34,931 bases of DNA from Spirochaetaceae bacterium (GCA_007695175.1 REEH01000138.1:1-34931); one strand, 5' to 3'. Positions 1 through 8,371 are shown, counted from the stretch's first letter. Numbers and translations are program-made. The notes: generated from the sequence alone by a model not told the origin.

Positions 1-6
1 TATGGC

Positions 7-52
7 GTGTTCTCAAAGTGAAGGGGACTTGTCCCCTTCACTTTGAGAACAC
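7..52. repeat. Perfect palindrome, 22-bp arms (REP-like)
   Basis: Bases 7-28 are the exact reverse complement of bases 31-52, leaving only TT at the centre. The arm holds a GTTCTCAAAG part and a GAAGGGGAC part. It lies just past the stop of the ABC-F gene, with no T-tract on either side, so it is not a textbook intrinsic terminator, although the RNA hairpin could still protect or end that transcript. Its size and GGGGAC core resemble dispersed REP/RAYT-type palindromes known from other genomes. No second copy is visible in this window. Confidence 0.8.
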
Positions 53-80
53 CTGACGCGATCCGGCCGGCCTCGCGGGA

Positions 81-1733
81 CTACAGTTCCAGCACGTGGT
101 GACCGTGGTAGAGGCTGTCCCTCAGCTCCCGTATTTCCTCACTTCGCAGGTAATCATCAAAGGGCATCGTTCGGTCGATCACTCCCCCCGGCGTGAACTC
201 GATAATGCGGTTGGCCACGGTGTTGACGAACTCGTGATCGTGACTGTTGAAGAAGACGTTGCCGGGAAAGTCGATGAGAGCGTCGTTGAGGGCGGTGATG
301 GATTCCAGGTCCAGGTGGTTGGTGGGCTCGTCCATGATGAGTGCGTTGGGACGGCTGAGCATGAGCATGGAGAGCATGCAGCGCACCCGTTCACCCCCGG
401 AGAGGACCTTCACGCTCTTGAGCGACTCGTCCCCGGAGAAGAGCATCCGCCCCAGGAATCCCCGGACATAGGCTTCCTCCTCCACCGCGGTATACTGTCG
501 CAGCCACTCTATCAGGGCGAGATCAGTTTCGAAGTGGCGCGTGTTCTCCTTGGGAAAGTAGCCGGGGCGCATGGTGGTGCCCCATTCGATCTCGCCCGCG
601 TCGGGTGTGCGCTCCCCCGCGAGGACCTCAAAGAGCGCGGTCTTGGCCTGGTGATATGGTCCGACCAGGGCGATCTTTTCCCGCGGGTGCGCCGTGATGG
701 TGAGGTCCCGGATTATTCCGGGACTGGCGACACCATCCTCACCCTCCAGCACGCAGGATAGTCCCCGTATCTCCAGCGCTTTCTTGCCGGGCTCCCGTTC
801 CGGGTCAAAGTTGATGTAGGGACGCTTGCGGCTCGAAGGGGGGATGTCGTCAATGGTGAGTTTCTCCACCAGCTTCTGCCGGCTCGTAGCCTGCTTGGAT
901 CGGGCCGCATTGGAGGAGAAGCGCGCGATGAACTCCTTGAGCTCCACGATCTTGTCCTCCCGGCGCTTGCGATCGTCCTTCATCTGCTTCTGGATGAGCT
1001 GGCTCGCGTGGTACCAGAAGTCGTAGTTGCCCACGTAGAGCTGGATTTTGGCGAAGTCGATGTCCACGATGTGGGTGCAGACGGTGTTGAGAAAGTGCCG
1101 GTCGTGGCTCACCACGATCACCGTGTTGGGAAAGTTGTAGAGAAACTCCTCCAGCCAGGAGACGGACTCCAGATCCAGGTTGTTCGTCGGCTCGTCCAGG
1201 AGGAGAATATCCGGCTCGCCAAAGAGCGCCTGCGCCAGGAGGACGCGCACTTTCTGGCTGCCGTCGAGGTCCTTCATCAGCTTTCCCTGGTGCTCCTCGG
1301 CGATTCCGAGCCCGGAGAGGAGACGGGCCGCCTCGGATTCCGCTTCCCAGCCGTTGAGTTCCGCAAACTCTCCCTCCAGCTCCGCCGCGCGCATCCCGTC
1401 CTCATCGGAGAAGTCCGGTTTCTCGTAGATTGCGTCCTTCTCGGTCATTACTTCGTAAAGATGCCGGTGCCCCATTATCACCGTGTGAAGAACGCTGAAC
1501 TGGTCAAATTTGAACTGGTCCTGCTCCAGTACGGTCATGCGCTCGTTCTTGCCGATCGAGACGGAGCCCGCGTCGGGCGAGATCTCACCGGAGAGGACTT
1601 TCACGAAGGTGGACTTGCCCGCGCCGTTGGCCCCGATCACGCCGTAACAGTTGCCCGGCGTAAATTTGATATTGACGTCCTTGAAAAGGACTCGATTTCC
1701 GAAGGAAAGAGTTATGTCATTTGCACTTATCAT
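81..1733 (-). CDS. ABC-F family ATPase, YbiT-like, with one degenerate ATP site
   Basis: A soluble tandem ATPase of the ABC-F class, whose characterised members bind the ribosome and act in translation or antibiotic protection. The 550 residues match full-length YbiT. NBD1 has Walker A GANGAGKS (34-41), a degenerate signature DGSQ (157-160) and Walker B LLLDEP (177-182). A basic coiled-coil linker (about 245-300) precedes NBD2. NBD2 has a normal signature LSGGE (444-448) and Walker B (466-470), but its P-loop reads GPYHQAKT (358-365) in place of GxxGxGKS/T. ABC sites are composite, so one site (NBD1 Walker A plus NBD2 signature) is canonical and the other is degenerate on both sides. Family assignment is firm; the cellular target is inferred. 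A TATACT box lies 11 bases before the ATG. Confidence 0.93.
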   Translation of the reverse strand: MISANDITLSFGNRVLFKDVNIKFTPGNCYGVIGANGAGKSTFVKVLSGEISPDAGSVSIGKNERMTVLEQDQFKFDQFSVLHTVIMGHRHLYEVMTEKDAIYEKPDFSDEDGMRAAELEGEFAELNGWEAESEAARLLSGLGIAEEHQGKLMKDLDGSQKVRVLLAQALFGEPDILLLDEPTNNLDLESVSWLEEFLYNFPNTVIVVSHDRHFLNTVCTHIVDIDFAKIQLYVGNYDFWYHASQLIQKQMKDDRKRREDKIVELKEFIARFSSNAARSKQATSRQKLVEKLTIDDIPPSSRKRPYINFDPEREPGKKALEIRGLSCVLEGEDGVASPGIIRDLTITAHPREKIALVGPYHQAKTALFEVLAGERTPDAGEIEWGTTMRPGYFPKENTRHFETDLALIEWLRQYTAVEEEAYVRGFLGRMLFSGDESLKSVKVLSGGERVRCMLSMLMLSRPNALIMDEPTNHLDLESITALNDALIDFPGNVFFNSHDHEFVNTVANRIIEFTPGGVIDRTMPFDDYLRSEEIRELRDSLYHGHHVLEL

Positions 1734-1784
1734 ATGTTTGCTTCAGTATATCGGTCGCGGCACCCCCGAGGCAATGCGGGACGG

Positions 1785-2546
1785 TTAATTGACCACCATC
1801 ACCACCGCCGCCGCCAGCAGTATCAGGAGTATTCCGATCCGCAGCAGATCCCGGGGAACGCGGTTGACGTAACGGGCGCCCACAAGGGAGCCCAGCAGCA
1901 CGCCCGGCACGAGGGCGGACAGCACGAACCAGTCCACATTTCCACTTTGGATGTGCGCCACCGATGCGATTGCCAGAGAAATCGCCGAAACCACGCTGGT
2001 CGTGCCGATCGCGTGGGGTGAGGGCAGTTTGAGCAGGATTATGAAGGAGATCACGATCACGGACCCGGAGATACTGGTGGCACCCATGAGAACACCGATC
2101 ACCGCTCCCACAAGAGCCGCTCCCGCGAGGTGTACCCGCCGCACCTTCAGGGGCCGCGGCGCGGGACGGAGGATCATATACCGGTGAAAGAGAAGTACCA
2201 CCGAGATGAGGATAACCACGGCGATTACCGTCTCCAGGGGAACAATACTGTTGATCCGCCTTGCGTAGGACGCCGCAATGTATGTGGTGGGTATCGCCGT
2301 GATGGAGAATAGAAATGCAATCCGCGGTTCAACGTTACCGTTGCGATAGTGCGCGACCGCCCCGTTGGTCATCATCGCTACTCCGGCTACGGCCATTGTA
2401 CCCACGGCGGTAACCGCGTCCATCCCGAACAGAATAATCAGACCGGGTGTACCGAGCAGACCGGTGCCGATGGCGGTAAAGCCTACGACAAGACCTACCG
2501 CCACACCCCAGGCGGAAACCGCGGCCAGATACAACGCTAATACCAT
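1785..2546 (-). CDS. TauE/SafE (DUF81) family membrane permease
   Basis: A 253-residue, almost wholly hydrophobic protein with about eight predicted membrane helices in two similar halves. Each half opens with a G-rich helix: GVAVGLVVGFTAIGTG near residue 14 and GAVIGVLMGATSISGS near residue 147. This is the hallmark of the TauE/SafE family, whose members are thought to export sulfite, sulfoacetate or other organic anions. Nothing in the sequence fixes the substrate. The gene follows the VTT-family gene on the same strand after an 86-base gap and precedes the ABC-F gene by about 50 bases. A TAATAT box and a GGGG stretch lie just upstream of the ATG. Confidence 0.85.
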   Translation of the reverse strand: MVLALYLAAVSAWGVAVGLVVGFTAIGTGLLGTPGLIILFGMDAVTAVGTMAVAGVAMMTNGAVAHYRNGNVEPRIAFLFSITAIPTTYIAASYARRINSIVPLETVIAVVILISVVLLFHRYMILRPAPRPLKVRRVHLAGAALVGAVIGVLMGATSISGSVIVISFIILLKLPSPHAIGTTSVVSAISLAIASVAHIQSGNVDWFVLSALVPGVLLGSLVGARYVNRVPRDLLRIGILLILLAAAVVMVVN

Positions 2547-2632
2547 TATCGCCCCATATTACGGACGAAAACGAATCAGGGTGTCAACCGATGCTATTGT
2601 AGGGCGCGGCCCGTGGTGTTCCTCGCCGTTTC

Positions 2633-3238
2633 CTATCCGGTCAGCAACAACCCCGCCTGCAAAAGAAACCAGTACCCCACCACACGGGGAATACGCCAGA
2701 GCGCGGCAAGAAAGAATCGCTGAAAGGGCAGGCGCACCATCCCCGCTATCCAGGAGACGGTGGAAAAGGGCAGCGGTGTAAGCGCCGCCAGAACAACACC
2801 CCAATAACCGTATCGTCCGATGATCCGCACGCCCCGTGCGTAGTAACCCGCCACGGTACGGCGCACAAAAGGGAGATGGTACAGCAGGCGTCCGATCCAG
2901 TATCCCAGGGTGCCCCCCATGATCGAAGCGACGCTCATCACCGAGAGCAGCGGAAAAGGAACCCAGCCCCGGGTAAAGGGAAAGAGCAGATCCAGCGAGG
3001 CCGGCACGGTGAAGGTATCCACCACCAGCACAAAAACGAACACCCCCGGAAGCCCCCCCCGACGCGCCAGGGCGGCGGCGCGTTCCTCAAGCGGGAGATC
3101 GAGGCGGATCAACCAGAGGGAGACGAGAAGAAATGCCAGCAGCACCACCACCGACCGCACCACCAGCCGACCCGTGTCCACCACGGGCTCGACCGATGGA
3201 TCCGGGGCGGGCACGGGGACACTATCCCGTTTGCGCAT
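2633..3238 (-). CDS. VTT/DedA-like (YqaA/TVP38 type) membrane protein
   Basis: A 201-residue integral membrane protein with the SNARE-associated/VTT domain of the DedA-TMEM41/64 superfamily, some members of which flip or scramble lipids. The N-terminal 25 residues are Pro- and charge-rich and probably cytoplasmic. One helix follows (about 27-46). The VTT core contains GGTLGYWIGR (about residue 108) and the re-entrant motif LTPLPFSTVSWIAG (about 150-163). A TATACT hexamer ends six bases before the ATG, so this gene probably makes a leaderless mRNA. Family membership is good; the function is not established from sequence. Confidence 0.8.
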   Translation of the reverse strand: MRKRDSVPVPAPDPSVEPVVDTGRLVVRSVVVLLAFLLVSLWLIRLDLPLEERAAALARRGGLPGVFVFVLVVDTFTVPASLDLLFPFTRGWVPFPLLSVMSVASIMGGTLGYWIGRLLYHLPFVRRTVAGYYARGVRIIGRYGYWGVVLAALTPLPFSTVSWIAGMVRLPFQRFFLAALWRIPRVVGYWFLLQAGLLLTG

Positions 3239-3244
3239 GGCCGG

Positions 3245-3250
3245 AGTATA
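3245..3250 (-). promoter_or_regulatory. -10 box TATACT, six bases before the VTT gene ATG
   Basis: On the minus strand TATACT is followed by six bases and then ATG (3238). A start site 6-7 bases below the box would fall on the ATG. No Shine-Dalgarno sequence is present in between. Confidence 0.5.
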
Positions 3251-3257
3251 TCACGGC

Positions 3258-5018
3258 CTATTTCACCGTACCTCGCTTGATTTTTTTGGTGGAGGTCATT
3301 TCCATCTCTTCATCCACCAGAATCGTGCGATTGATCCGCTGATAGGGCTGAAGCCGGTGATTGACTTCCGCCACGATTGCCTTGATACGAGCCTCGATCT
3401 CTTCCGGCGTCGCGGCAGTACCATCCCCCGGAGCGGCGGCTCCGCCCGAGGCAAAAAGTTCCTTGTTGGGATATACCAGAGCCTCGATGAGTTCACCACC
3501 GTGGCCCGTTTCAGCGTGGTAGCCGCGTACCAGAATCTGGGCGATCTCGTCGTACAGCTGAAATTCGTTTTCAATCTCTTCCGGGAAGACGTTTTTCCCG
3601 CCCTCCCCCACTATGAGGTTCCGGGCACGGCCGGTAAGGTAGAGGTAGTTCTCTGCATCCAGGTACCCCAGGTCACCGGTACGAAAAAACCCGTCCTCCG
3701 TAAAGACCTCCGCCGTCTCCTCCGGCATCCGGTAATAGCCCTGCATGACCATGGGACCTTTTACGATTATCTCCCCCACACCCCGCTCGTCGGGATCCAG
3801 GATCCGCAGATCCGCCTGGGGAATCACCTTGCCTACGCTGGTTTCCTTGTAGTGTTCCACCGGGTTGAGCGTCAGAATGGGTGATGTCTCGGTAAGGCCG
3901 TATCCCTGCACGAAATCTATCCCCAGCTGGTTGTACTGCCGGAAGATACTCGGAGCCAGAGGGCCTCCGCCGGAAATGCAGATCCGGATCGATGCGAGTG
4001 ATGCTTTGTCGAGAACGCTGTGAAAGAGTTTCTTGCCCGGGTTTTTTCCGGTTACTTTCTTGGTCGCTCCCGAGATCGCCATGAGCGTACGGATGATCCC
4101 GTATACCACCGGTCCCTTTTCCCGGATTCCCCGCATGATCCCGGCGAGCAGCTTGTTGAAGAGCATGGGCACGCCGAGAAACATCGTCACCTGGGCTGCC
4201 TTGAGATCGCTCAGGATCTGCTTGACCACAACCCGCTTGCCGAAGACAGTCTCGGCCCCCACGGAGAAACTCTCGATGAAGACCGCCAGCATGCAGTAGC
4301 TGTGGTGTATGGGAAGGAGCGCGTAAAACACGTCCGTATGAAGGATCGTAAGGTTTGCCTGCGCCAGAAAACAGTCCGCCACCAGGTTCTGATGCGTCAG
4401 GACGACGCCCTTCGGGCGGCCCGTCGTGCCGGAAGTAAAGAGGATTGCCGCCGTATCGGACTCTCCCGCGGGCACAACGGGATAACTCGTCTCCGTTCTC
4501 AGCTCGTAAATGTACGGCTTATGCGCCCGGGACAGGCTTACCACGGCATCAAGCTTGACCGGATGGCGTGTATCCCCGGGGCCACCGCCGGCAAAGACCT
4601 CAAATCGTTCCTCGTCGATGAAAAGAACCCGGGCGCCGCCGGCGTGAATCAGGTTGGCGATTTCCCCGTCGTGCAGCTGGTAATCTATGGGAACGACCAC
4701 GGCACCGGCAAAAAGTGTCGCCAGGTACGCTATGGCCCACTCGGGGCTGTTTTTCCCGGATACCGCAACGCGATCGCCCCGTTCCACCCCGAGTGACCGC
4801 AGGTGTTGCGCCACCGCCAGGATGCGGGCATGAGCCTCCCTGTAGGTCAGGCTTACCCGTTCCGGTTCGTACACGGTAAAGCAGGGACGATCGGGAAAAC
4901 GGTTCACCGATATTCCGAAGAGCTCCGGCAGGGTGGGCCACGTTCCGGAGAAGACTTTGCCATGGTATTCCTTCAGGAAGTCCCAGGGATTCGTTTCGGT
5001 AGTTCTCTTGTGCGCCAT
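3258..5018 (-). CDS. Long-chain fatty acid--CoA ligase (AMP-forming)
   Basis: A 586-residue ANL-superfamily adenylate-forming enzyme that would activate a fatty acid with ATP and transfer it to CoA. The order of motifs is complete: P-loop FTSGTTGRPKG (194-204), A5 GYGLTETSP (372-380), A7 RTGDLGYLD (446-454), the hinge region with TGRARNLIV (462-470), and the C-terminal catalytic lysine region TSTKKIKRG near residue 577. Between A3 and A5 it has the lid segment usual for long-chain FadD-type enzymes. It is an intact paralogue of the split acyl-CoA synthetase at 14.5-16.9 kb. A TAGACT hexamer ends six bases before the ATG and there is no Shine-Dalgarno sequence. Acyl chain preference cannot be read from the sequence. 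Confidence 0.93.
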   Translation of the reverse strand: MAHKRTTETNPWDFLKEYHGKVFSGTWPTLPELFGISVNRFPDRPCFTVYEPERVSLTYREAHARILAVAQHLRSLGVERGDRVAVSGKNSPEWAIAYLATLFAGAVVVPIDYQLHDGEIANLIHAGGARVLFIDEERFEVFAGGGPGDTRHPVKLDAVVSLSRAHKPYIYELRTETSYPVVPAGESDTAAILFTSGTTGRPKGVVLTHQNLVADCFLAQANLTILHTDVFYALLPIHHSYCMLAVFIESFSVGAETVFGKRVVVKQILSDLKAAQVTMFLGVPMLFNKLLAGIMRGIREKGPVVYGIIRTLMAISGATKKVTGKNPGKKLFHSVLDKASLASIRICISGGGPLAPSIFRQYNQLGIDFVQGYGLTETSPILTLNPVEHYKETSVGKVIPQADLRILDPDERGVGEIIVKGPMVMQGYYRMPEETAEVFTEDGFFRTGDLGYLDAENYLYLTGRARNLIVGEGGKNVFPEEIENEFQLYDEIAQILVRGYHAETGHGGELIEALVYPNKELFASGGAAAPGDGTAATPEEIEARIKAIVAEVNHRLQPYQRINRTILVDEEMEMTSTKKIKRGTVK

Positions 5019-5024
5019 GGCGCC

Positions 5025-5030
5025 AGTCTA
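5025..5030 (-). promoter_or_regulatory. -10 box TAGACT, six bases before the acyl-CoA ligase ATG
   Basis: Minus-strand TAGACT, then six bases, then ATG (5018). A TTTTCA hexamer at 5048-5053 sits 17 bases upstream as a possible -35 (4 of 6 matches to TTGACA). The arrangement predicts a leaderless transcript. Confidence 0.5.
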
Positions 5031-5140
5031 ACTGGAAGCGCTCCGATTGAAAAGTGTTTTTCGGTCGTCTGACCGCCTTATTTTTCCATCCCTGTTATTC
5101 CACCTGACGGACGGCGATCGTGGCAGACGGCGGTCGGCGG

Positions 5141-5170
5141 TTGACAACCGGCGGGGGTGGTTCGTACTAT
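5141..5170 (+). promoter_or_regulatory. Sigma-70-type promoter of the slyD-like gene
   Basis: TTGACA at 5141-5146 and TACTAT at 5165-5170 are separated by 18 bases. The expected start near 5177 gives a leader of about 145 bases. The rest of the 303-base gap between the acyl-CoA ligase and slyD holds the ligase promoter (5025-5053), the leader hairpin (5222-5254) and a ribosome binding site. I see nothing else in 5055-5140. Confidence 0.7.
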
Positions 5171-5221
5171 AGAAACAGATTTATAAAGATGTACTCCGCA
5201 GCATCCGTACAGTCAGTCAAC

Positions 5222-5254
5222 GCCGGCCGGGCACCCCGACCGGCTTTTATTTTT
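5222..5254 (+). terminator. Terminator-like hairpin inside the slyD leader
   Basis: Arms 5222-5231 and 5235-5244 pair over 10 positions with one C.A mismatch and a three-base loop. The stem is GC-rich and is followed by TTTTATTTTT (5245-5254). It lies about 45 bases after the predicted transcription start and 67 bases before the slyD-like ATG. It could be an attenuator, or it could end a separate RNA of about 75 nucleotides. Confidence 0.65.
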
Positions 5255-5321
5255 GACCGCCCGTCGGAACGGTGCAGGTACATAAATCCCGAACCGGGCA
5301 AACCCCAGGGAGGCAGATAGC

Positions 5322-5804
5322 ATGACAGTTGGTAATGATTCGGTAGTGACGATCGCGTACACCCTGTACAACCAGGAAGGAGCGCTTATCGACTCTTCGG
5401 AGGAGAACGGCAGCATCGCCTACCTCCACGGACACGGAAACATCGTGCCCGGGCTGGAAAAGGCCCTGGCGGGGAAAACGGTGGGGGATACGGTAAACGC
5501 CCAGGTCGCCCCGGCGGAAGCCTACGGTGAGCGCCGGGAAGAACTCGTTTTTTCCGTTCCCCGGGACCGGCTGCCGGAGGAAGAGGAGCTCGTGGAGGGG
5601 ATGCAGTTTCGTGCGCAGGTATCGGAGGGGCAGGACCTGGTGGTAACCCTGGTTGACCTGGACGAGAAAGAGGTCACCCTGGACGGCAATCATCCCCTGG
5701 CGGGGGAGACCCTCGTTTTTGACGTGGAGATCCAGGACGTTCGGGAAGCGACGCCGGAAGAGATCGACCACGGCCACGTTCACGACGGGACGCACCAGCA
5801 CTGA
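5322..5804 (+). CDS. slyD: FKBP-type peptidyl-prolyl isomerase, SlyD-like
   Basis: A 160-residue cytoplasmic cis-trans prolyl isomerase and chaperone. The FKBP half-domain starts with VVTIAYTLYNQEGALIDSS and continues with the loop GNIVPGLEKALAGKTVGD (about 39-56). The insert-in-flap chaperone domain follows (about 68-127), containing AYGERREELVF and a DLDEKEVTLDGNHPLAGETL segment typical of SlyD. The C-terminus ends in a short His-rich tail (HGHVHDGTHQH), as in SlyD proteins that bind nickel, though it is far shorter than the E. coli tail. The start is supported by GGGAGG about 8 bases upstream. It faces the glycosyltransferase gene tail to tail. Confidence 0.92.
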   Translation: MTVGNDSVVTIAYTLYNQEGALIDSSEENGSIAYLHGHGNIVPGLEKALAGKTVGDTVNAQVAPAEAYGERREELVFSVPRDRLPEEEELVEGMQFRAQVSEGQDLVVTLVDLDEKEVTLDGNHPLAGETLVFDVEIQDVREATPEEIDHGHVHDGTHQH

Positions 5805-5810
5805 GACCTC

Positions 5811-5828
5811 CCGGCCCGCTCCGGCCGG
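5811..5828. terminator. Short hairpin between convergent genes
   Basis: CCGGCC (5811-5816) and GGCCGG (5823-5828) pair around a six-base loop in the 27-base gap between the slyD-like gene and the glycosyltransferase gene. There is no T-tract, so its role as a bidirectional terminator is only suggested by position. Confidence 0.3.
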
Positions 5829-5831
5829 CGT

Positions 5832-7142
5832 TTACATCTCGGGAAAGACGGGAAAGGGCGGCGGGGTCTCGTCCGGCTTATAGGGTCCCGGCTTGGCGCG
5901 ACCGGGCCGGTAGGTGCCGGCCACGGCGTCGGCGTAGATCTTTTCGAGCAGATCCGCGCTGCGGTTGACATCGTGCCCCGCCGCGATAGTCAGGCTCTCC
6001 CGGGAGAGCGCCCGGTACCGTTCCGGGTCCGACGTGACCTGGATAGCGTGCTCCGCGATGGCGGCGTCGTCAAATGGTCTGGCCAGATAACCGTTCCGGC
6101 CATGGTGAATCAGTTCCGGCAGAGCGTAGGCATCCACGCCCACGGCGGGCAGACCGCTCGCCAGTGCCTCCAGCACCACGAGTCCCTGCGTCTCCATGGT
6201 GGAAGCGGTAAGAAAGCAGTCGTACCGCGGGTACAGCTCCGGCAGCGTTGCGCGGTCCACGAATCCGTGAAACCGCACTGCCGAATCGAACCCGAGCCGC
6301 TTCGCCTCCTGCCGGAGGGAGGCGAGAGCCGGACCGTCCCCGACGATATCAAAGGTTGCATCGGGCTGGTTCTCCCGGATTCGGGTGAACGCCCACAGAA
6401 GCACATCCACGTTCTTCTCAAAAGATATGCGGCCCACGTGCAGGTACTTTATCGACGGCCCGGTGAGAGTACGGGGTTCGCCGTGAAACCGCTCCAGATC
6501 AAGACCGTTGGAGACGATCTCCAGAGGACGCTTCACACCGGCCCCGCGCAGTTCCGCGGCGATCAGCTCCGTCGGTGAGATAACGACCTCGCACCGGTTA
6601 TACAGCTCATTGGTCAGCCGCAGTATCAGCCGGTTGCTGAGGGACTTCCTGGGCGAATACTCCGCCTTCTTGAGCTCCGTCCGCAGTTCCATGGAGAGCG
6701 TGTCCTTGACCTTCTCCACGAGCTTGTCCAGCTTCAGGAGCCGATAGGGGGAGAGGTACATCCCCACCTCGTTGACCATGGTATGGTACGTGCCCACCAC
6801 CGGCACGGAATAGAGGCGAGCCGCGGCTATGCCATACTGCCCCAGGAGGCCCGGACTCTGAATGTGCACAAGATCCGGCTTGCCCGCCATGGCCTCCCGG
6901 ATGCGTCGCAGGGAAAGGTTTGCAAGCTTCACCTCCGGATAGGAGGGGAGCGGCCGATTGGTGAAGCGGATCACCCGAATCCGCTCACCCGAGCCGACGG
7001 CGTCGTCGTCCTGGCCGTACTGAGGTGCACAGACGGTAAATTCGTGCCCCCGCTCAGCCAGAAGCCGGCAGAACTGATCGGTGGATATGCCCACGCCGTC
7101 TATCTTGGGCAGATACGTATCGGAAAAAACAACAATCTTCAT
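5832..7142 (-). CDS. GT4 family glycosyltransferase
   Basis: A 436-residue GT-B retaining glycosyltransferase. The N-terminal Rossmann half begins MKIVVFSDTYLPKIDGVGIS, the glycine-rich acceptor-side loop typical of GT4 enzymes. The C-terminal half has the phosphate-binding R238 and K243 (GRISFEKN) and the EX7E motif E317-E325 (ETQGLVVLE). The opening and the GTYHTMVNEVGMYL segment (117-130) resemble bacterial diacylglycerol glucosyltransferases, so a membrane glycolipid product is plausible but not proved. Its ATG overlaps the stop of the MFS gene by four bases (ATGA), so the two are translationally coupled. The last 30 residues are Pro-rich and lie outside the fold. Confidence 0.88.
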   Translation of the reverse strand: MKIVVFSDTYLPKIDGVGISTDQFCRLLAERGHEFTVCAPQYGQDDDAVGSGERIRVIRFTNRPLPSYPEVKLANLSLRRIREAMAGKPDLVHIQSPGLLGQYGIAAARLYSVPVVGTYHTMVNEVGMYLSPYRLLKLDKLVEKVKDTLSMELRTELKKAEYSPRKSLSNRLILRLTNELYNRCEVVISPTELIAAELRGAGVKRPLEIVSNGLDLERFHGEPRTLTGPSIKYLHVGRISFEKNVDVLLWAFTRIRENQPDATFDIVGDGPALASLRQEAKRLGFDSAVRFHGFVDRATLPELYPRYDCFLTASTMETQGLVVLEALASGLPAVGVDAYALPELIHHGRNGYLARPFDDAAIAEHAIQVTSDPERYRALSRESLTIAAGHDVNRSADLLEKIYADAVAGTYRPGRAKPGPYKPDETPPPFPVFPEM

Positions 7143-8371
7143 ACCCGTACCCTGTCATTATACCACTGCATCCGGCTGCGGACAGCCCAGGCGCCGGCCG
7201 TCAGGGCAAATAGCAGGAAAAGCATATATCTCCTCTCCTGCCCGAGCAGCTCCAGCACCAGACCGGTAAGGATATAGCTCACCGGTGCCACCAGGGAATT
7301 GCCCGCTTCCAGCAGCGAAAAAAGGCGACCGTGGAGCTCCGGAGCGTTCCGTACCTGTATCCACGTCACCGTATAGAGGTACACCGTACCCGCTCCAAGG
7401 CCAAAGAGGAAGGCCGCTACCAGAAGCGTCGCCGGAAATATCAGCACACCCAGCAGCAGAAATGCGCAAGCCAGCATCGCGTAGGCGAGGGACAGAACGG
7501 GAGCGTCCAGGACCCTCTCTACCGATACCCGTCCCGCCAGGAGGAACGCGACAATTCCACCGGCCAGGGAAATGGCGAAATAGAGCCCCACCACGGCACC
7601 GGAAAGGCCCAGTTCATCGATCACGATGAAGGGCAGGGAGAGAAGCAGCACCGGAGAAAGGAAGAAGAGACCAACCTGGGACAGGAAGACCACCAGGGCG
7701 GTACTGCTCCTCGTGACGACGGTCACTCCTTCCATGAGTTCCCGGATGAATCCTCTCCCGCCCCCGAGGGAAGAATGAACCCCGGCGCCTGCTCTTCCCC
7801 GATCGCGCGGTGCCCGGATCGCCATTTCCTGAAGGGCGGAAAGAAGAAAGGTGATCCCGTTCAGCAGAAAGACCAGGGGCGCGCCGAGCAGGGTATACAG
7901 CACGCCCCCGAGAGCATTACCCGCCAGGTTGAATCCCTGATTCGAGGCGGCCCGGGCGCCGTTTGCCCGCTGCAGGTCCTCCGGCGGAACAAGGTCCGGG
8001 ATCAGAGCCTGGGCGGCGGGCACAAAAAACGCGTTTCCCGCGCCGACCAGGGCGGATACACCCAGAACGAGCGCGGGAGAACGCAGGGCCGGGACGGCCA
8101 GGCCCGCGGCGGCACCGACCATCACGAGGCCCCGCAGGAGATCCGCCCGGATGATGATCGTGCGACGGGAGGAGCGGTCCACGAGAACTCCCGTGAGGGG
8201 ACTCAGGAGAAAGCCGGGTATGAGCGCCACAAACTGAAAGAGACCCAGAAGAAAGACGGACTGCGTCATGTCCTTGAGCAGGAGCAGCACCGTCACGAGA
8301 TATACCGATGTACCCAGAGTGGAAACTCCGTTGCCCCAGAGAAGCAGGCCCAGATCACGACTGATTCTCAC
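7139..8371 (-). CDS. MFS transporter (MFS_3, multidrug/macrolide-efflux type)
   Basis: A 410-residue major facilitator with 12 predicted helices. The loop between helices 2 and 3 reads GVLVDRSSRRTIIIRADLLRG, the signature of the MFS_3 group that exports drugs, siderophores or lipids. The start is GTG at 8371, chosen because AAGGA lies about 8 bases upstream. That ribosome binding site and the start codon lie in the last unit of a 4 x 14 bp tandem repeat. The upstream CDP-alcohol transferase ends 24 bases before, and the downstream glycosyltransferase overlaps by four bases, so all three form one operon. A role in moving a lipid product across the membrane would fit, but it is inference. Confidence 0.88.
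   Translation of the reverse strand: MRISRDLGLLLWGNGVSTLGTSVYLVTVLLLLKDMTQSVFLLGLFQFVALIPGFLLSPLTGVLVDRSSRRTIIIRADLLRGLVMVGAAAGLAVPALRSPALVLGVSALVGAGNAFFVPAAQALIPDLVPPEDLQRANGARAASNQGFNLAGNALGGVLYTLLGAPLVFLLNGITFLLSALQEMAIRAPRDRGRAGAGVHSSLGGGRGFIRELMEGVTVVTRSSTALVVFLSQVGLFFLSPVLLLSLPFIVIDELGLSGAVVGLYFAISLAGGIVAFLLAGRVSVERVLDAPVLSLAYAMLACAFLLLGVLIFPATLLVAAFLFGLGAGTVYLYTVTWIQVRNAPELHGRLFSLLEAGNSLVAPVSYILTGLVLELLGQERRYMLFLLFALTAGAWAVRSRMQWYNDRVRV

Noticed and set aside
5189-5320. A possible leader peptide starting MYSAASVQ upstream of slyD
   Set aside because: There is no convincing ribosome binding site, no run of a regulatory amino acid, and the frame runs through the terminator hairpin to just before slyD.
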